A stretch of DNA of 64,000 nucleotides from NCBI RefSeq assembly GCF_005222755.1, contig NZ_STGD01000013.1, forward strand, positions 1 to 64,000, written 5' to 3'. The stretch's first letter is position 1. Each line of letters starts with the position of its first letter. The DNA comes from Roseomonas sp. HF4 (lineage in GTDB: Bacteria > Pseudomonadota > Alphaproteobacteria > Acetobacterales > Acetobacteraceae). The notes under the pieces are model-generated. The model was not told where the DNA came from. It saw only the letters and a list, made by a program, of their open reading frames with translations, and searched no databases. Shown piece after piece: positions 38,853-48,092 of this stretch. The translations under genes and the position numbers were made by a program.

Positions 38853-40229
38853 TCAGGCTCCGGCGTTGTCGAGGCGTCGCCGGCGAACCACCGTCACGTT
38901 GCAGGGTGCTTCCGCCGCGACCTTGCCCGACACGCTGCCGAGCAGCCGGCGCGCCATCGAATTTTCCCTTGCGCCGAGGACCAGATGGTCGACGCGGTTG
39001 GCCCGGGCGTAGTCGAGGATCGCCTCCGCCGCGTCGGTCGCCTCCAGCACGTGGAAGGTGACGCGCGCCTCCGGCAGGCCGAGCGGGCGCGCCCAGTGGC
39101 GCAGTTCCACCAGCCGTCGGACATGGGGGTTCACCTCCGCCCCGGTGCTCGGGCCCCGCAGCACGTTGAGGCAGGCGAGCCGCGCTTCCGGCCGGCCGGC
39201 CAGTATCTTGGCCATCTGGTCGCGGAGCAGCGCGCCCAGCCCTTCGCCCCCCTGCGATAGGTCGAGGGCCACGGCGAAGATCGGAGCCCCGGCGACCTGG
39301 CCCGCCGTCCCGCGCGGCGGCGGCGCCGGGGGCTCGGGCCTCAGCCATCGGCGCAGCACCACCAGCGGCGGATCGCGCCGCTTCTTCGTGGCCCGCGGGC
39401 CGAGCGCCACCTGGTCCGGGTGGCGCAGCGCGAAGGCGAGCTGCGCGGCGCTGGGGTAGCGACGATCCGCGACGGGCTCGAGGCAGCGGAGCATGATCTC
39501 CTGCAGCCAGGGCGGGATGGCTGGGTTGCGCCGGCGCGGCGGCACCGGGTCCCGCCACTGCCGGCGCTTCACTGCGCGGAGGTGCTGCGGTGCGCCGAAG
39601 GGCAATTCCCCCGTCGCCAGCTGGTACAGCACCGTGCCGAGGGCAAAGAGGTCGCTGCGCGGGTCGCTGCGCAGGCCGAGCGCCTGCTCGGGCGCCATGT
39701 AGGGCGCGCTGCCGTAGGGCAGGCGGAATTCCTCGGCCATCAGGTCGGGGAGCTGTTCGTGGTGCGCCAGGCCGAAATCCGCCATCACCGCGGTGCCGTC
39801 GGGACGGAACAGGATATTGGCCGGCTTCACGTCGAGGTGGACGACGTGCTGGCGATGCAGGTCGTCCAGCGCCTCGGCCACGGCGGCACCGATCGTGGCG
39901 ACCTCCTCGGGCGGCAGCGGCAGGTCGCGCAGCCGGGCCGACAGGCTCGGCCCCTCGATCCGCTCCATCACGACGTACGGGTCGACCTCGAAGCCCGCCT
40001 GCGCGACGAAGAGCGGCACGTGCGGCCCGGACAGCCGCGGCAGGATCATCTGCTCCATCTCGAAGGAGACGATGGCGGCCGGGTCCTCCCCTGGGCGCAG
40101 GCGCGGCACCTTCATCAGCAGCGGCAGCGTGTGGTCCGGGTGGGTCACGCGGAACAGCAGCGCCATGCCGCCTTCGTGCAGCACCTCGCCGAGTTCGAAG
40201 CCGTCGATGCGGGCGCCCGGCCGGGCCAT
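38853..40229 (-). CDS. Serine/threonine protein kinase with C-terminal universal-stress domain
   Basis: A 458-residue cytoplasmic protein. Residues about 10-265 form a Hanks-type kinase: degenerate glycine loop LHEGGMALLFRV, Lys40 in LLMKVPRL, catalytic loop HLDVKPANILF (131-141, Leu replacing Arg of HRD), ADFGLAHH (150-157) and YGSAPYMAPEQALG. After a Pro-rich linker (about 295-312), residues about 315-450 form a UspA-like domain with PIFAVALDLSQ, LEATDAAEAILDYARAN and the nucleotide-binding tail HLVLGARENSMARRLLGSVS ending in NVTVVR. The kinase appears active. It lies 4 bases after the phosphoesterase gene on the same strand. The stop is at 38853. Confidence 0.88.
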   Translation of the reverse strand: MARPGARIDGFELGEVLHEGGMALLFRVTHPDHTLPLLMKVPRLRPGEDPAAIVSFEMEQMILPRLSGPHVPLFVAQAGFEVDPYVVMERIEGPSLSARLRDLPLPPEEVATIGAAVAEALDDLHRQHVVHLDVKPANILFRPDGTAVMADFGLAHHEQLPDLMAEEFRLPYGSAPYMAPEQALGLRSDPRSDLFALGTVLYQLATGELPFGAPQHLRAVKRRQWRDPVPPRRRNPAIPPWLQEIMLRCLEPVADRRYPSAAQLAFALRHPDQVALGPRATKKRRDPPLVVLRRWLRPEPPAPPPRGTAGQVAGAPIFAVALDLSQGGEGLGALLRDQMAKILAGRPEARLACLNVLRGPSTGAEVNPHVRRLVELRHWARPLGLPEARVTFHVLEATDAAEAILDYARANRVDHLVLGARENSMARRLLGSVSGKVAAEAPCNVTVVRRRRLDNAGA

Positions 40230-40233
40230 CCGC

Positions 40234-40977
40234 TCAGCGACCCAGGAACAGCCGGTCGGCAAGCCGCTCCGGCAGGCCGGCGGCACGGATCTTCGATGCG
40301 GCCGCGGCGATGTCGTAGGGCACGCGGACCCATGTGATTTCCGGCGTCGTCGTGTCGAGCATGCCGTAGCAGGCGGCCGGGTTGCTGTCGCGCGGCTGGC
40401 CGACCGCGCCGAGCACGGCAAGCCAGCGGCGGCTCCGTGCCAACGGCACGGGCGCCCCCGTGACCGGCCGGAACGGCGTCAACTTCCCGGACTCCCCGAG
40501 GCTGTAGAGCGCCGGCCGATGCACATGGCCGCAGACGGTGATCGCCGCCTCGGTCGCGTCGAGGCTCCGGCGCGCCGCCTCGGCATCCGTGACATAGTGC
40601 CAGGCGCCGGGGTCAGACGCCTCGGCGTGGACGAGCAGGCAGCCCTCGATCTCGGCGCTCAGCGGCAGGCCTGCGAGGAAGCGGCGCTGCCCGGGATCGA
40701 GCCTACGGTGCGTCCAGGCGATGGCGGCTGCGGCCACGTCGTTCATGCCGGGACTGCGCCCGGCCGCGGCGGCCTCGTCATGGTTCCCGAGCAGCGCGAG
40801 CGCGCCGGCCGCGACTTCCTGCACCGCCAGGTCGAGCACCGCCTCCGGGTCCGCGCCGTAGCCCACGAGGTCACCAAGCAGCACGACGCGGTCCGCCCCG
40901 CCGGTGCGGGCATGCTCGAGGCAGGCGCGGAACGCTTCGAGGTTGCCGTGGATGTCGGCGAGGATCGCGATGCGCAA
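40234..40977 (-). CDS. Calcineurin-like metallophosphoesterase
   Basis: A 247-residue dimetal phosphoesterase with the full motif set: ILADIHGNLEAF (D-x-H), VVLLGDLVGYGADP (G-D), ALLGNHDEAA (G-N-H-D), LLVHAEAS and VCGHVHRPALYS (G-H-x-H). It belongs to the YfcE/predicted phosphodiesterase group. It is 4 bases upstream of the kinase-UspA gene, so the two form a kinase/phosphoesterase pair. Substrate could be a nucleotide second messenger, phosphoprotein or phospho-sugar; sequence does not decide. Confidence 0.9.
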   Translation of the reverse strand: MRIAILADIHGNLEAFRACLEHARTGGADRVVLLGDLVGYGADPEAVLDLAVQEVAAGALALLGNHDEAAAAGRSPGMNDVAAAAIAWTHRRLDPGQRRFLAGLPLSAEIEGCLLVHAEASDPGAWHYVTDAEAARRSLDATEAAITVCGHVHRPALYSLGESGKLTPFRPVTGAPVPLARSRRWLAVLGAVGQPRDSNPAACYGMLDTTTPEITWVRVPYDIAAAASKIRAAGLPERLADRLFLGR

Positions 40978-41034
40978 AGCGGGGCGATCCTAGGACAGAT
41001 AGTGGCCGGGGCGTAATCCGATCGCCGGGCGGGC

Positions 41035-41988
41035 TCAATCGGCCAGGACGAACAGCAGCAGCAGGCTGCGCTGGAACCGGCTCTCGTTGTCGTCGGCGAC
41101 GAGGCTGACGAGGGTGCGCCCGCCATGGCGCACGGCCGCTACGCCTTCCCAGTTCTCGGCCGGCAACGGCGCGCCGTCGAGGCGCAGCACCTCCTCCCCG
41201 GCCAGCACCGCCCCGGGGCGCGCCGTGGCGAGCGTCGCGGCCGCCAACCGCACCAGCCGGGCGGCAAAGCCGCCGAGCAGGCTGAAGCGCCGTTCGAGCA
41301 CCAGCGCCCCGCCATCGGGCAGGCCCGCGGCATCCACCGGCGCGAAATCCGACCCTGGTCGCCAGGCGACGGGCATCCAGCGGCCGGGCGTGCCGATCCA
41401 GCCCTGCCGCAGCGCCGGCGCCCCGTCCGGGGCCAGGTCCTCGGTCAGGGCGAACAGCCGCCCGTCCGCCAGCACGGCGAGGCTCTCGAGACCGCCATTG
41501 CCGGGGGCGCGGTCGAGCCCCGGTGGCGCCTCTACATAGGTGCCGGGGCCGTCGAGGCGGCCATAGGCCCGGATGCGGTGCCATCGTTCGAAGGCCACGA
41601 GCCAGGTGCCGTCGGGCAGGCGGGCCAGCGCCTCGGCATCCGCCGCGCGGCCGCGCCGGAGCGGCCGGCCGCCGCCGTCGCGCAGCGGCCCGGCGCCGAG
41701 CGGCACGAGCGTCGCCGCCCGGCCCGCGGCGTCGAGCCCGATGCGTGCCTGCGCCCAGCGGCCGCGGTCGTCCACGAAGCTGGCCACCAGGTCGGCATCG
41801 AGATGCAGGCCCGAGAGGTTAGCGGCGCCGAGCCGGTCCGCGTCGATCTCGAAGCCGCCGAGGCTGCGGAGCAGGCCGTCCAGCGGCACCGGCGGCAGCA
41901 CCCGTCCGGCCGGGGTGCGGCCGCCCGGCGCGGCGGCGCAGGAGCCGAGCAGCGCAGCCGCGGCAAGGACGCCACGCCGTGTCGTCAG
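41035..41988 (-). CDS. Esterase-like-activity-of-phytase domain lipoprotein (start uncertain, possible frameshift)
   Basis: The conserved part (from about 41901) is a beta-propeller phytase-like domain: LGGFEIDADRLGAANLSGLH, DAEALARLPDGTWLVAFERW, GLESLAVLADGRLFALTED, FSLLGGFAARLVRL and NWEGVAAVRHGGRTLVSLVADDN. The only conventional in-frame start is GTG 41901, inside the domain approach. Upstream in the same frame, 41988-41902 encodes LTTRRGVLAAAALLGSCAAA, a lipoprotein signal with lipobox LGSC, but no ATG/GTG/TTG precedes it. An ATG coupled to the cobT stop (TGATG, 42020-42018) would enter this frame only if one base were added near the five-base C run at 41997-42001. So either a CTG start is used or a single-base indel is present. 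Confidence 0.6.
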   Translation of the reverse strand: MTTRRGVLAAAALLGSCAAAPGGRTPAGRVLPPVPLDGLLRSLGGFEIDADRLGAANLSGLHLDADLVASFVDDRGRWAQARIGLDAAGRAATLVPLGAGPLRDGGGRPLRRGRAADAEALARLPDGTWLVAFERWHRIRAYGRLDGPGTYVEAPPGLDRAPGNGGLESLAVLADGRLFALTEDLAPDGAPALRQGWIGTPGRWMPVAWRPGSDFAPVDAAGLPDGGALVLERRFSLLGGFAARLVRLAAATLATARPGAVLAGEEVLRLDGAPLPAENWEGVAAVRHGGRTLVSLVADDNESRFQRSLLLLFVLAD

Positions 41989-42019
41989 CGGCGGAGCCCC
42001 CGGGCCGCGCCGCGCCGCA

Positions 42020-43894
42020 TCAGATCAGCACGGGGCTACGCTCGGCCGCAGCGCGCTGCCACGCCTCGGCGGCGTCCTCGTCGAACAGCTCGGCCAGCTT
42101 CTTCATCATCGTCCCGCCGAGTTCCTCGGCGTCCACGATGGTAACCGCGCGGCGGTAGTAGCGCGTGACGTCGTGGCCGATGCCGATGGCGATCAGCTCG
42201 ACCTGGTTGCGGCCCTCGATCTCGTGGATGACCTTGCGCAGGTGGCGCTCGAGGTAGTTGCCCGGGTTCACCGACAGGGTGCTGTCATCGACCGGCGCGC
42301 CGTCGCTGATCACCATCAGGATGCGCCGGTGTTCCGGCCGCGGCAGAAGGCGCCGATAGGCCCATTCCAGCGCCTCGCCGTCGATGTTCTCCTTCAGAAG
42401 CCCCTCGCGCAGCATCAGCCCGAGGTTCTTGCGCGCGCGACGCCAGGGCGCATCCGCGGCCTTGTAGACGACATGGCGCAGGTCGTTGAGGCGGCCGGGA
42501 TTGCGCGGCTTGCCCTCCTGCACCCAGCGCTCGCGGGATTGACCGCCCTTCCACGCGCGGGTCGTGAAGCCGAGGATCTCGGTCTTGACCGAGCAGCGTT
42601 CCAGCGTGCGCGCCAGGATGTCGCAGCACATCGCCGCCACCGTGATGGGGCGCCCGCGCATCGAGCCCGAATTGTCGATCAGCAGCGACACGACGGTGTC
42701 ACGGAAATCCGTGTCGCGCTCGTGCTTGTAGGACAGCGCGTGCATCGGGTTGGTGACGACGCGCGTGAGCCGCGCGGCGTCGAGGATGCCTTCCTCGAGG
42801 TCGAATTCCCAGGCGCGCTGCTGCTGCGCCAGCAGGCGGCGCTGCAGCCGGTTCGCGAGCTTGGAGACGACGCCCTGCAGGTGGCTGAGCTGCTGGTCGA
42901 GCTGCTGGCGCAGCCGGTTCAACTCGTCCGGGTCGCAGAGGTCCTCGGCCTCGACCACCTCGTCGAACTGCGTCGTGAAGGCGTGGTAGCGCGTGGTGTC
43001 GTCGACCTGCGGCACCTCGCGGCGCTGCTGCGGGCCGCCGGGCTTGTCGTCGCCATCGGCGGCGGCACCGTCCTCCTCGGTCTCCTCGGCCTCCTCGTCG
43101 GAGGCCTCGCCCTGCATCTGCTCGGGCTGCGCGCCCAGCATCTGCTCCTCCTGCTCGGACTGGCTCTGGCCCTCGCCGGACTGGTCCTGCTGCGGGCTGC
43201 TCTCGCCGCCTTCCTCGCCTTCCTCGTCCTGCTGCTCGCTCTCGGCCTCGACCTCCGCTTCCGCCAGGTCCAGCGCGGTCAGCAACTTGCGCGCCGCCTT
43301 CGCATAGGCTGCCTGGTCGTCGGCGCTGACCGCCATCTCGGCCAGCGCATCGTCGGCCGCGGGGCCGAGCGTGTCGCGCCAGAGGTCGAGCACGCGATGC
43401 GCGATCTCCGGTGCCGGCTGGCCGGTCAGGCGTTCGCGCGCGATCAGGCCTAGCGCCGCCGGGAGCGGCAGCTGGTCCTTCCGCGTCATGCGGTCGTAAC
43501 CCTCGGCCTCGCATTCCTCGGCGAGCTTGGCGCGCAGGTTGGCGGCCACGCCTTCCATGAACTTCGAGCCGACAGTCTCGACGCGCACCTGCTCCAGCGC
43601 GTCGAACACCTCGCGCGCCTCGCGCCGGCCGGGAATGCGGCTTGCGTGCAGGCTCTCGTCGTGGTGGCGCAGGCGCAGCGCGGCGGCATCGGCCGCGCCG
43701 CGCAGCTTCGCCATCTCGGCCGGCGGCAGGGCGCGTGTGGGCAGCGGCAGGCGCACGCGCTTGCCAGCGACGCCCGAGGGGCCGGGCTGGAAGGCCACCT
43801 GCACCTCCGGGTCGGCATGCGCGACAGCGCGCAGTGCGCCGGCGGTGGCGCGCTTGAACTCTTCCTGGCGCGTCAGGTCCTGCTTGCCGGACAT
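42020..43894 (-). CDS. cobT: Cobaltochelatase subunit CobT
   Basis: CobT joins CobS as the ATP-driven chaperone part of aerobic cobaltochelatase, which inserts cobalt into hydrogenobyrinate a,c-diamide during cobalamin synthesis. The 624-residue protein has an N-terminal domain ([20 protein letters not shown]), a long acidic Glu/Gln-rich linker (about 210-290) and a C-terminal von Willebrand A domain with MIDAS motif DNSGSMRG at Asp407 and ISDGAPVDD near 545. The length fits. It is downstream of cobS on the same strand with a 149-base gap. The CobN subunit is not in the window. Confidence 0.95.
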   Translation of the reverse strand: MSGKQDLTRQEEFKRATAGALRAVAHADPEVQVAFQPGPSGVAGKRVRLPLPTRALPPAEMAKLRGAADAAALRLRHHDESLHASRIPGRREAREVFDALEQVRVETVGSKFMEGVAANLRAKLAEECEAEGYDRMTRKDQLPLPAALGLIARERLTGQPAPEIAHRVLDLWRDTLGPAADDALAEMAVSADDQAAYAKAARKLLTALDLAEAEVEAESEQQDEEGEEGGESSPQQDQSGEGQSQSEQEEQMLGAQPEQMQGEASDEEAEETEEDGAAADGDDKPGGPQQRREVPQVDDTTRYHAFTTQFDEVVEAEDLCDPDELNRLRQQLDQQLSHLQGVVSKLANRLQRRLLAQQQRAWEFDLEEGILDAARLTRVVTNPMHALSYKHERDTDFRDTVVSLLIDNSGSMRGRPITVAAMCCDILARTLERCSVKTEILGFTTRAWKGGQSRERWVQEGKPRNPGRLNDLRHVVYKAADAPWRRARKNLGLMLREGLLKENIDGEALEWAYRRLLPRPEHRRILMVISDGAPVDDSTLSVNPGNYLERHLRKVIHEIEGRNQVELIAIGIGHDVTRYYRRAVTIVDAEELGGTMMKKLAELFDEDAAEAWQRAAAERSPVLI

Positions 43895-44043
43895 GTGCTT
43901 GGCCTCCGCTGCGCTTCGGCGGGGCCGGCCCGATTCAGACTTCGCTCCTCGCGACTGCGGCGCTGCGGGGCTTCGTCATCAGGACGGCCGTCTGCGTTAC
44001 TGCATCGGCAAGGGCGGGATGTCCCGCGCCTGCCACGCCTTGC

Positions 44044-45048
44044 TCACCCTGCCTTCTTCAGCAGTCCCGTCGAGACTTCCTCGTTGAAGCAGCGCTGGTA
44101 GTACTCGGCCACCGTCGCGCGCTCCGCCTCGTCGCACTTGTTGAGGAAGGTCAGGCGGAAGGCGAAGCCGATGTCGCCGAAGATGCGCGCGTTCTCGGCC
44201 CAGGTGATGACCGTGCGCGGCGACATCACCGTGCTGATGTCGCCCGCGATGAAGCCGGCGCGGGTCAGGTCGGCGAGCGCGACCATCGCCTCGACCTGCT
44301 TCTTCATCTTCGGATCGCCCTCGGCGCCCATCTTGGCGAGCACGATGTCGGTTTCCTGCCGGTGCGGCAGGTAGTTCAGCGTCGCCACGATCGACCAGCG
44401 GTCCATCTGGCCCTGGTTGATCTGCTGCGTGCCGTGATAGAGGCCCGTCGTGTCGCCCAGGCCGACCGTGTTGGCCGTCGCGAACAGGCGGAACCAAGGG
44501 TTCGGCCGGATCACCTTGTTCTGGTCGAGCAGCGTGAGCTTGCCCTCCACCTCCAGCACGCGCTGGATCACGAACATCACGTCCGGGCGGCCGGCATCGT
44601 ATTCGTCGAACACCAGCGCACAGGGGTGCTGCAGCGCCCAGGGCAGGATGCCTTCGCGGAATTCCGTGACCTGCTTGCCGTCCTTCAGGACGATCGCGTC
44701 CTTGCCGATCAGGTCGATGCGGCTGATGTGGCTGTCGAGGTTGACGCGGATGCAAGGCCAGTTGAGCCGCGCGGCCACCTGCTCGATATGCGTGGACTTC
44801 CCGGTGCCGTGGTAGCCCTGGATCATCACGCGCCGATTGAAGGTGAAGCCCGCAACGATCGCGAGCGTCGTCTCCTTGTCGAAGCGATAGGTGTGGTCGA
44901 TTTCCGGCACGTGCTCCGTGCGCACCGAGAAGGCCGGCACCTCGAGGTCGATGTCGATCCCGAAGGCCTCGCGTGCCTTCACCTTGGTGTCCGGGGCCTC
45001 GATTGCCGAGGTCGGGCGGATTTCGGAAATCTGGGCAACCTTGTTCAT
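44044..45048 (-). CDS. cobS: Cobaltochelatase subunit CobS (AAA+ ATPase)
   Basis: The 334-residue AAA+ protein has Walker A in [18 protein letters not shown] (78-95), Walker [14 protein letters not shown] (about 140-152), [20 protein letters not shown] around the sensor region and an arginine-containing C-terminal lid. It is the MgChl-I-like motor that pairs with CobT. An N-terminal segment [20 protein letters not shown] precedes the core, as in other alphaproteobacterial CobS. The gene belongs to the conserved order bolA, J-domain gene, cobS, cobT. Confidence 0.96.
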   Translation of the reverse strand: MNKVAQISEIRPTSAIEAPDTKVKAREAFGIDIDLEVPAFSVRTEHVPEIDHTYRFDKETTLAIVAGFTFNRRVMIQGYHGTGKSTHIEQVAARLNWPCIRVNLDSHISRIDLIGKDAIVLKDGKQVTEFREGILPWALQHPCALVFDEYDAGRPDVMFVIQRVLEVEGKLTLLDQNKVIRPNPWFRLFATANTVGLGDTTGLYHGTQQINQGQMDRWSIVATLNYLPHRQETDIVLAKMGAEGDPKMKKQVEAMVALADLTRAGFIAGDISTVMSPRTVITWAENARIFGDIGFAFRLTFLNKCDEAERATVAEYYQRCFNEEVSTGLLKKAG

Positions 45049-45104
45049 CGCGAGTCCGGTTCCGTCACAGAGAAGACCATACTAGGGGTCGCGCGGCGAT
45101 CCGG

Positions 45105-45716
45105 CTACCCGGCCGCTGCGGCCTCGGCCGGCGCATGCTGGCCGGCGCGCGCGGGAACGCGGCGCTTCAGCAGGCTGTAGGCGCGGTTGATGTCCTTGAA
45201 CTTCTCCTCCGCGCTGCGATCCCCGCCCGTCGCATCCGGGTGGTGGCGCTTCGCGAGGTCCTTGTAGCGCGCGCGCAGTTCCCCCTGGTCGAGCGGCCAG
45301 GAGAGGCCGAGCAGTTCGAGCGCGGCGCGCAGTTCGGGCGGCGCCTGCGTCTCCTCCCGGGGGCGGCGGCGCGACGTCGGCGCCTCCTGCCCGAGCACCG
45401 AAAGCGGGTCGCGCAGCAATTCGGGGTCGAACCGGCCCGCGCCGCCGAGCCGCCCGAGCGGCCAGGACGGGCGTTGCCAGGATGTGTCGGCGCGCAGCGC
45501 TGCCTCGATCTCGTGGGGCCCCATGCCCTTGTAGAAATCCCAGGCCGCATTGTAGGCGCGGACATGCGGCAGGCAGAACCAGAGGAAATCCATCAGGCGG
45601 CGGTCGCGCGGCGCGCGGAACAGCCCGGGCTCCAGGCAGCCCGGATGATCGCAGCGGCGGGGCGGTTCGCCGGCGGGCTCGAATTCCGGCGCGGCCTTCC
45701 TGCCATGTCGGCGCAT
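45105..45716 (-). CDS. J-domain (DnaJ-like) protein
   Basis: A 203-residue co-chaperone-like protein. The J domain is C-terminal (about 130-190): ALELLGLSWPLDQGELRARY, the diagnostic HPD in KRHHPDATGGD and FKDINRAYSLLKRR. The N-terminal part has Cys/His residues (RRCDHPGCLEP) suggestive of a small metal-binding element, and LWFCLPHVRAYNAAWDFYKG. Such proteins are found between bolA and cobS in many alphaproteobacteria. They presumably stimulate an Hsp70, perhaps for cobaltochelatase or Fe-S assembly; the client is unknown. It is divergent from bolA. Confidence 0.88.
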   Translation of the reverse strand: MRRHGRKAAPEFEPAGEPPRRCDHPGCLEPGLFRAPRDRRLMDFLWFCLPHVRAYNAAWDFYKGMGPHEIEAALRADTSWQRPSWPLGRLGGAGRFDPELLRDPLSVLGQEAPTSRRRPREETQAPPELRAALELLGLSWPLDQGELRARYKDLAKRHHPDATGGDRSAEEKFKDINRAYSLLKRRVPARAGQHAPAEAAAAG

Positions 45717-45835
45717 CCGATCCTTATGGGCAGCGTCCCGCCCGACCGCAAGCGGCGTAACGTCCCGCAAACACGCATGATGCAAAGTCGCGCGACGCCC
45801 CTTGGCACCGCCCGCCAAAGACCCGAAAAGCCCCC

Positions 45836-46120
45836 ATGATGCAGAACCGTGCCGACCGCATCCGCGCCGCCCTCGAGGCAGCCTTTCCCGCCGCCCGCAT
45901 CGAGGTGCAGGACGACAGCGCGCAACATGCGGGCCACGCCGGCGCGCGGCCGGAGGGCGAGACGCACTACAGCGTCCTCGTCGTCGCGCCCGCCTTCGCC
46001 GGGCAGTCGCGCGTCGCGCGCTCGCGCGCCGTCCATGCCACGCTTGACGCCGAGTTCCGCACCGGTCTCCACGCCCTCGCGCTTCGCCTGCTGACGCCCG
46101 AGGAAGCGGCCGCCCGCTGA
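45836..46120 (+). CDS. bolA: BolA-family protein
   Basis: A 94-residue protein with the BolA fold: RIRAALEAAFPAARIEVQDDS, HAGHAGARPEGETHYSVLVV and FAGQSRVARSRAVHATLDAEF, with conserved His residues used for [2Fe-2S] cluster binding together with monothiol glutaredoxins. It acts in iron-sulfur trafficking and stress-related shape control. Start is ATG 45836 or the next codon, also ATG. The stop overlaps the next start (TGATG). Confidence 0.93.
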   Translation: MMQNRADRIRAALEAAFPAARIEVQDDSAQHAGHAGARPEGETHYSVLVVAPAFAGQSRVARSRAVHATLDAEFRTGLHALALRLLTPEEAAAR

Positions 46121-47745
46121 TGCCCGGGGCCGACACCCGGGTGCTGTTCGAAGACCGGGAAATCCTGGTGTTGCATCGGCCCGGCCCGTCGGATCACACG
46201 CTCGTCACCTTCGCCGATCTCACCTTCCGGCCCGCCGGGGCCCACTTCTGGGGCCGCGAGGCGGCCGAAAAGCTCGGGCGCGACGCGATAGGCTTCGTCG
46301 CAAAGCGGGAGAACTGGTACCCCGTCGGCTCCGTCCGTGCCGCGGCCCCCCTGGTGCGCGCCGCGCTGAAGCCGCGTAGCATCGCCTACGGCTACAGCAT
46401 GGGCGCCTACGCCGCGCTCAAGCACGGCGCGTTGCTTGGCGTGTCCGGCGCGCTCGCGGTTTCGCCGCAGGCGAGCATCTCGCCGGCAGAGGTGCCCTCC
46501 GACGACCGCTTCCATCGCTTCCACCGGCCCGGGCTGCATGCGGGGATGCGCATCGCCGCCGAGGACCTGGCACCCTTCGCTGCCGTGCTGGCCGACCCCT
46601 ACGATCCGACGGACTGGCCGCATGCGGCGATGGTGGCGGCCGCGGGCCCCGTTCACCTGTTGCGGGCACCCCTGGCTGGCCATGCCGCGATCTGGCTGCT
46701 CGCGGGCTCCGACGCGCTGGCCGAGATCCTGGAACCAGCGCTGGCGGGCGACATCGCGGCCATGCGCACGCTGCTGAAGGCGCGCCGGGCGCAGTCGGGC
46801 CATTGGTTCCGCATGATGGGACGTGCCGCCCTGCGCCATGGCCATGCACGCCTGGCCGCGACGTTGTGGGACCGCGCCGCCGCGCTCCGGGTCCCGGCGC
46901 CGGTCCTGGCCGCTGAGCGTGTCGAAGCCATGGCCGACCGGGCGCAGCGCCTGGTCGAGGCCGGCCGAAAGCCAGAGGCTGCCGCAATCTGCCGGGCTTT
47001 GCTGGACGAGGCCCCCTGCGCCGCCGTCGCGGTCGCCCGCGCGGCGCATGTGCTGCTTGCCGCCGCGCCGCCGGCGGAAGCCGAGGCCGCCTTCCGCCAT
47101 GCGCGCAAGCTGGGCGCCGCGCCCGATCTGGAAATCGGGCTGAGCCTGGCGCTGGCCGCGCAGGGCCGCATGGCGGAAGCGCTCGACGTCGCGCGTGCCG
47201 CACATGCGACCCGGCCGGCGGATGTCGATCTTGCGAGCCACTACGGGCACCTCCTGATCGCGGCGGGACGCGCGCACCAGCAGGAAGCCGAGCGGGTGTT
47301 CCGCGCGGTGCTGGCGCGCCAGGCCGGGTGTGGCATGGCGCTTTATGGCCTTGCCGTCGTGCTCGCCGACCGGGGCGAGACTGCACAGGCCACAGCGATG
47401 GCCCAGCGCGCCGCGACGCGGCTGCCGGGCCATGCCGATGCCCTCGCGCTGCTTGCCCGGCTGCTGCTGTCGGGCGGGGAGGCGGCGAGGGCCGAGCGGC
47501 TCTTTCGGCGACTGCAGCGCGGCTTCCCCGGGCGTGCCGACGCGTGGCTCGGCCTGGCCGACGCGCTCGAGGCACAGGGCCGCCGGACGGACGCCCTGGG
47601 CGCCCTGCGCCGTGGCTTGGCGCTGATGCCGGGGGAGGCCGCGATCGCCGCGCGCCTGCGCGCCTTGACGCGGCCGGCAGGCCTTCGCGCGCGCCTGCGG
47701 GCCGGGCTTCGCGGCCTGTTCGGTCGGGTGCGGCCTGGTCAGTAG
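46120..47745 (+). CDS. Alpha/beta-hydrolase-like domain fused to TPR repeats
   Basis: A 541-residue protein. Residues 1-200 resemble an alpha/beta hydrolase: EILVLHRPGPSDHTLVTFAD and a nucleophile elbow GYSMGAYAAL (91-100, Ser93), then VHLLRAPLAGHAAIWLLAGS with a candidate catalytic His. Residues about 240-520 are helical tetratricopeptide-type repeats (LWDRAAALRVPAPVLAAE, AFRHARKLGAAPDLEIGL, LARLLLSGGEAARAERLFRR). No signal peptide. The start overlaps the bolA stop. Similar hydrolase-TPR proteins occur in polysaccharide or glycan loci; its function here is unknown. Confidence 0.65.
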   Translation: MPGADTRVLFEDREILVLHRPGPSDHTLVTFADLTFRPAGAHFWGREAAEKLGRDAIGFVAKRENWYPVGSVRAAAPLVRAALKPRSIAYGYSMGAYAALKHGALLGVSGALAVSPQASISPAEVPSDDRFHRFHRPGLHAGMRIAAEDLAPFAAVLADPYDPTDWPHAAMVAAAGPVHLLRAPLAGHAAIWLLAGSDALAEILEPALAGDIAAMRTLLKARRAQSGHWFRMMGRAALRHGHARLAATLWDRAAALRVPAPVLAAERVEAMADRAQRLVEAGRKPEAAAICRALLDEAPCAAVAVARAAHVLLAAAPPAEAEAAFRHARKLGAAPDLEIGLSLALAAQGRMAEALDVARAAHATRPADVDLASHYGHLLIAAGRAHQQEAERVFRAVLARQAGCGMALYGLAVVLADRGETAQATAMAQRAATRLPGHADALALLARLLLSGGEAARAERLFRRLQRGFPGRADAWLGLADALEAQGRRTDALGALRRGLALMPGEAAIAARLRALTRPAGLRARLRAGLRGLFGRVRPGQ

Positions 47746-48092
47746 GTGAAGGGCACGCGCAGGCGGGCGCCCGGCGCCGGCTGGCGTAGCAGCCGATCCT
47801 CGACATCCTGGGGATTGCTCGAGTCGCGCGCGGTGCCGACCCGCGGCGCGTTCGGGTCGATGAGAGCGGGGTCGAGCCTGGGTGCACCCTCGCGCGACCT
47901 GTCTCCGCGCGGCGCCTCAAGGTCGCGGTCCGGCACCGGGGCAGGGGCCCAGGTCAGCGCATCGGGCGGCGAGGGCGGCGGCAGCGGGATCGGATCGTTG
48001 CGGTGGCGCCGCCGACCCGCCGGAGGCGACTGGGCCGCGAGCGGGCCGGGCAGGAGGAGAAGGCTGGCGAACAGGGCAACGCGGCGCTTCAC
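47739..48092 (-). CDS. Small exported proline-rich protein of unknown function
   Basis: A 117-residue protein with a signal peptide (VALFASLLLLPGPLAAQ) and a Pro/Arg/Asp-rich, probably disordered mature part including PPPSPPDALTWAPAPVPDRD and ending LRVPFTY. The GTG start at 48092 overlaps the stop of the Nudix gene (GTGA), so it is coupled to it. Its 3' end overlaps the end of the hydrolase-TPR gene by 7 bases on the opposite strand. I do not recognise the family. Confidence 0.6.
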   Translation of the reverse strand: MKRRVALFASLLLLPGPLAAQSPPAGRRRHRNDPIPLPPPSPPDALTWAPAPVPDRDLEAPRGDRSREGAPRLDPALIDPNAPRVGTARDSSNPQDVEDRLLRQPAPGARLRVPFTY

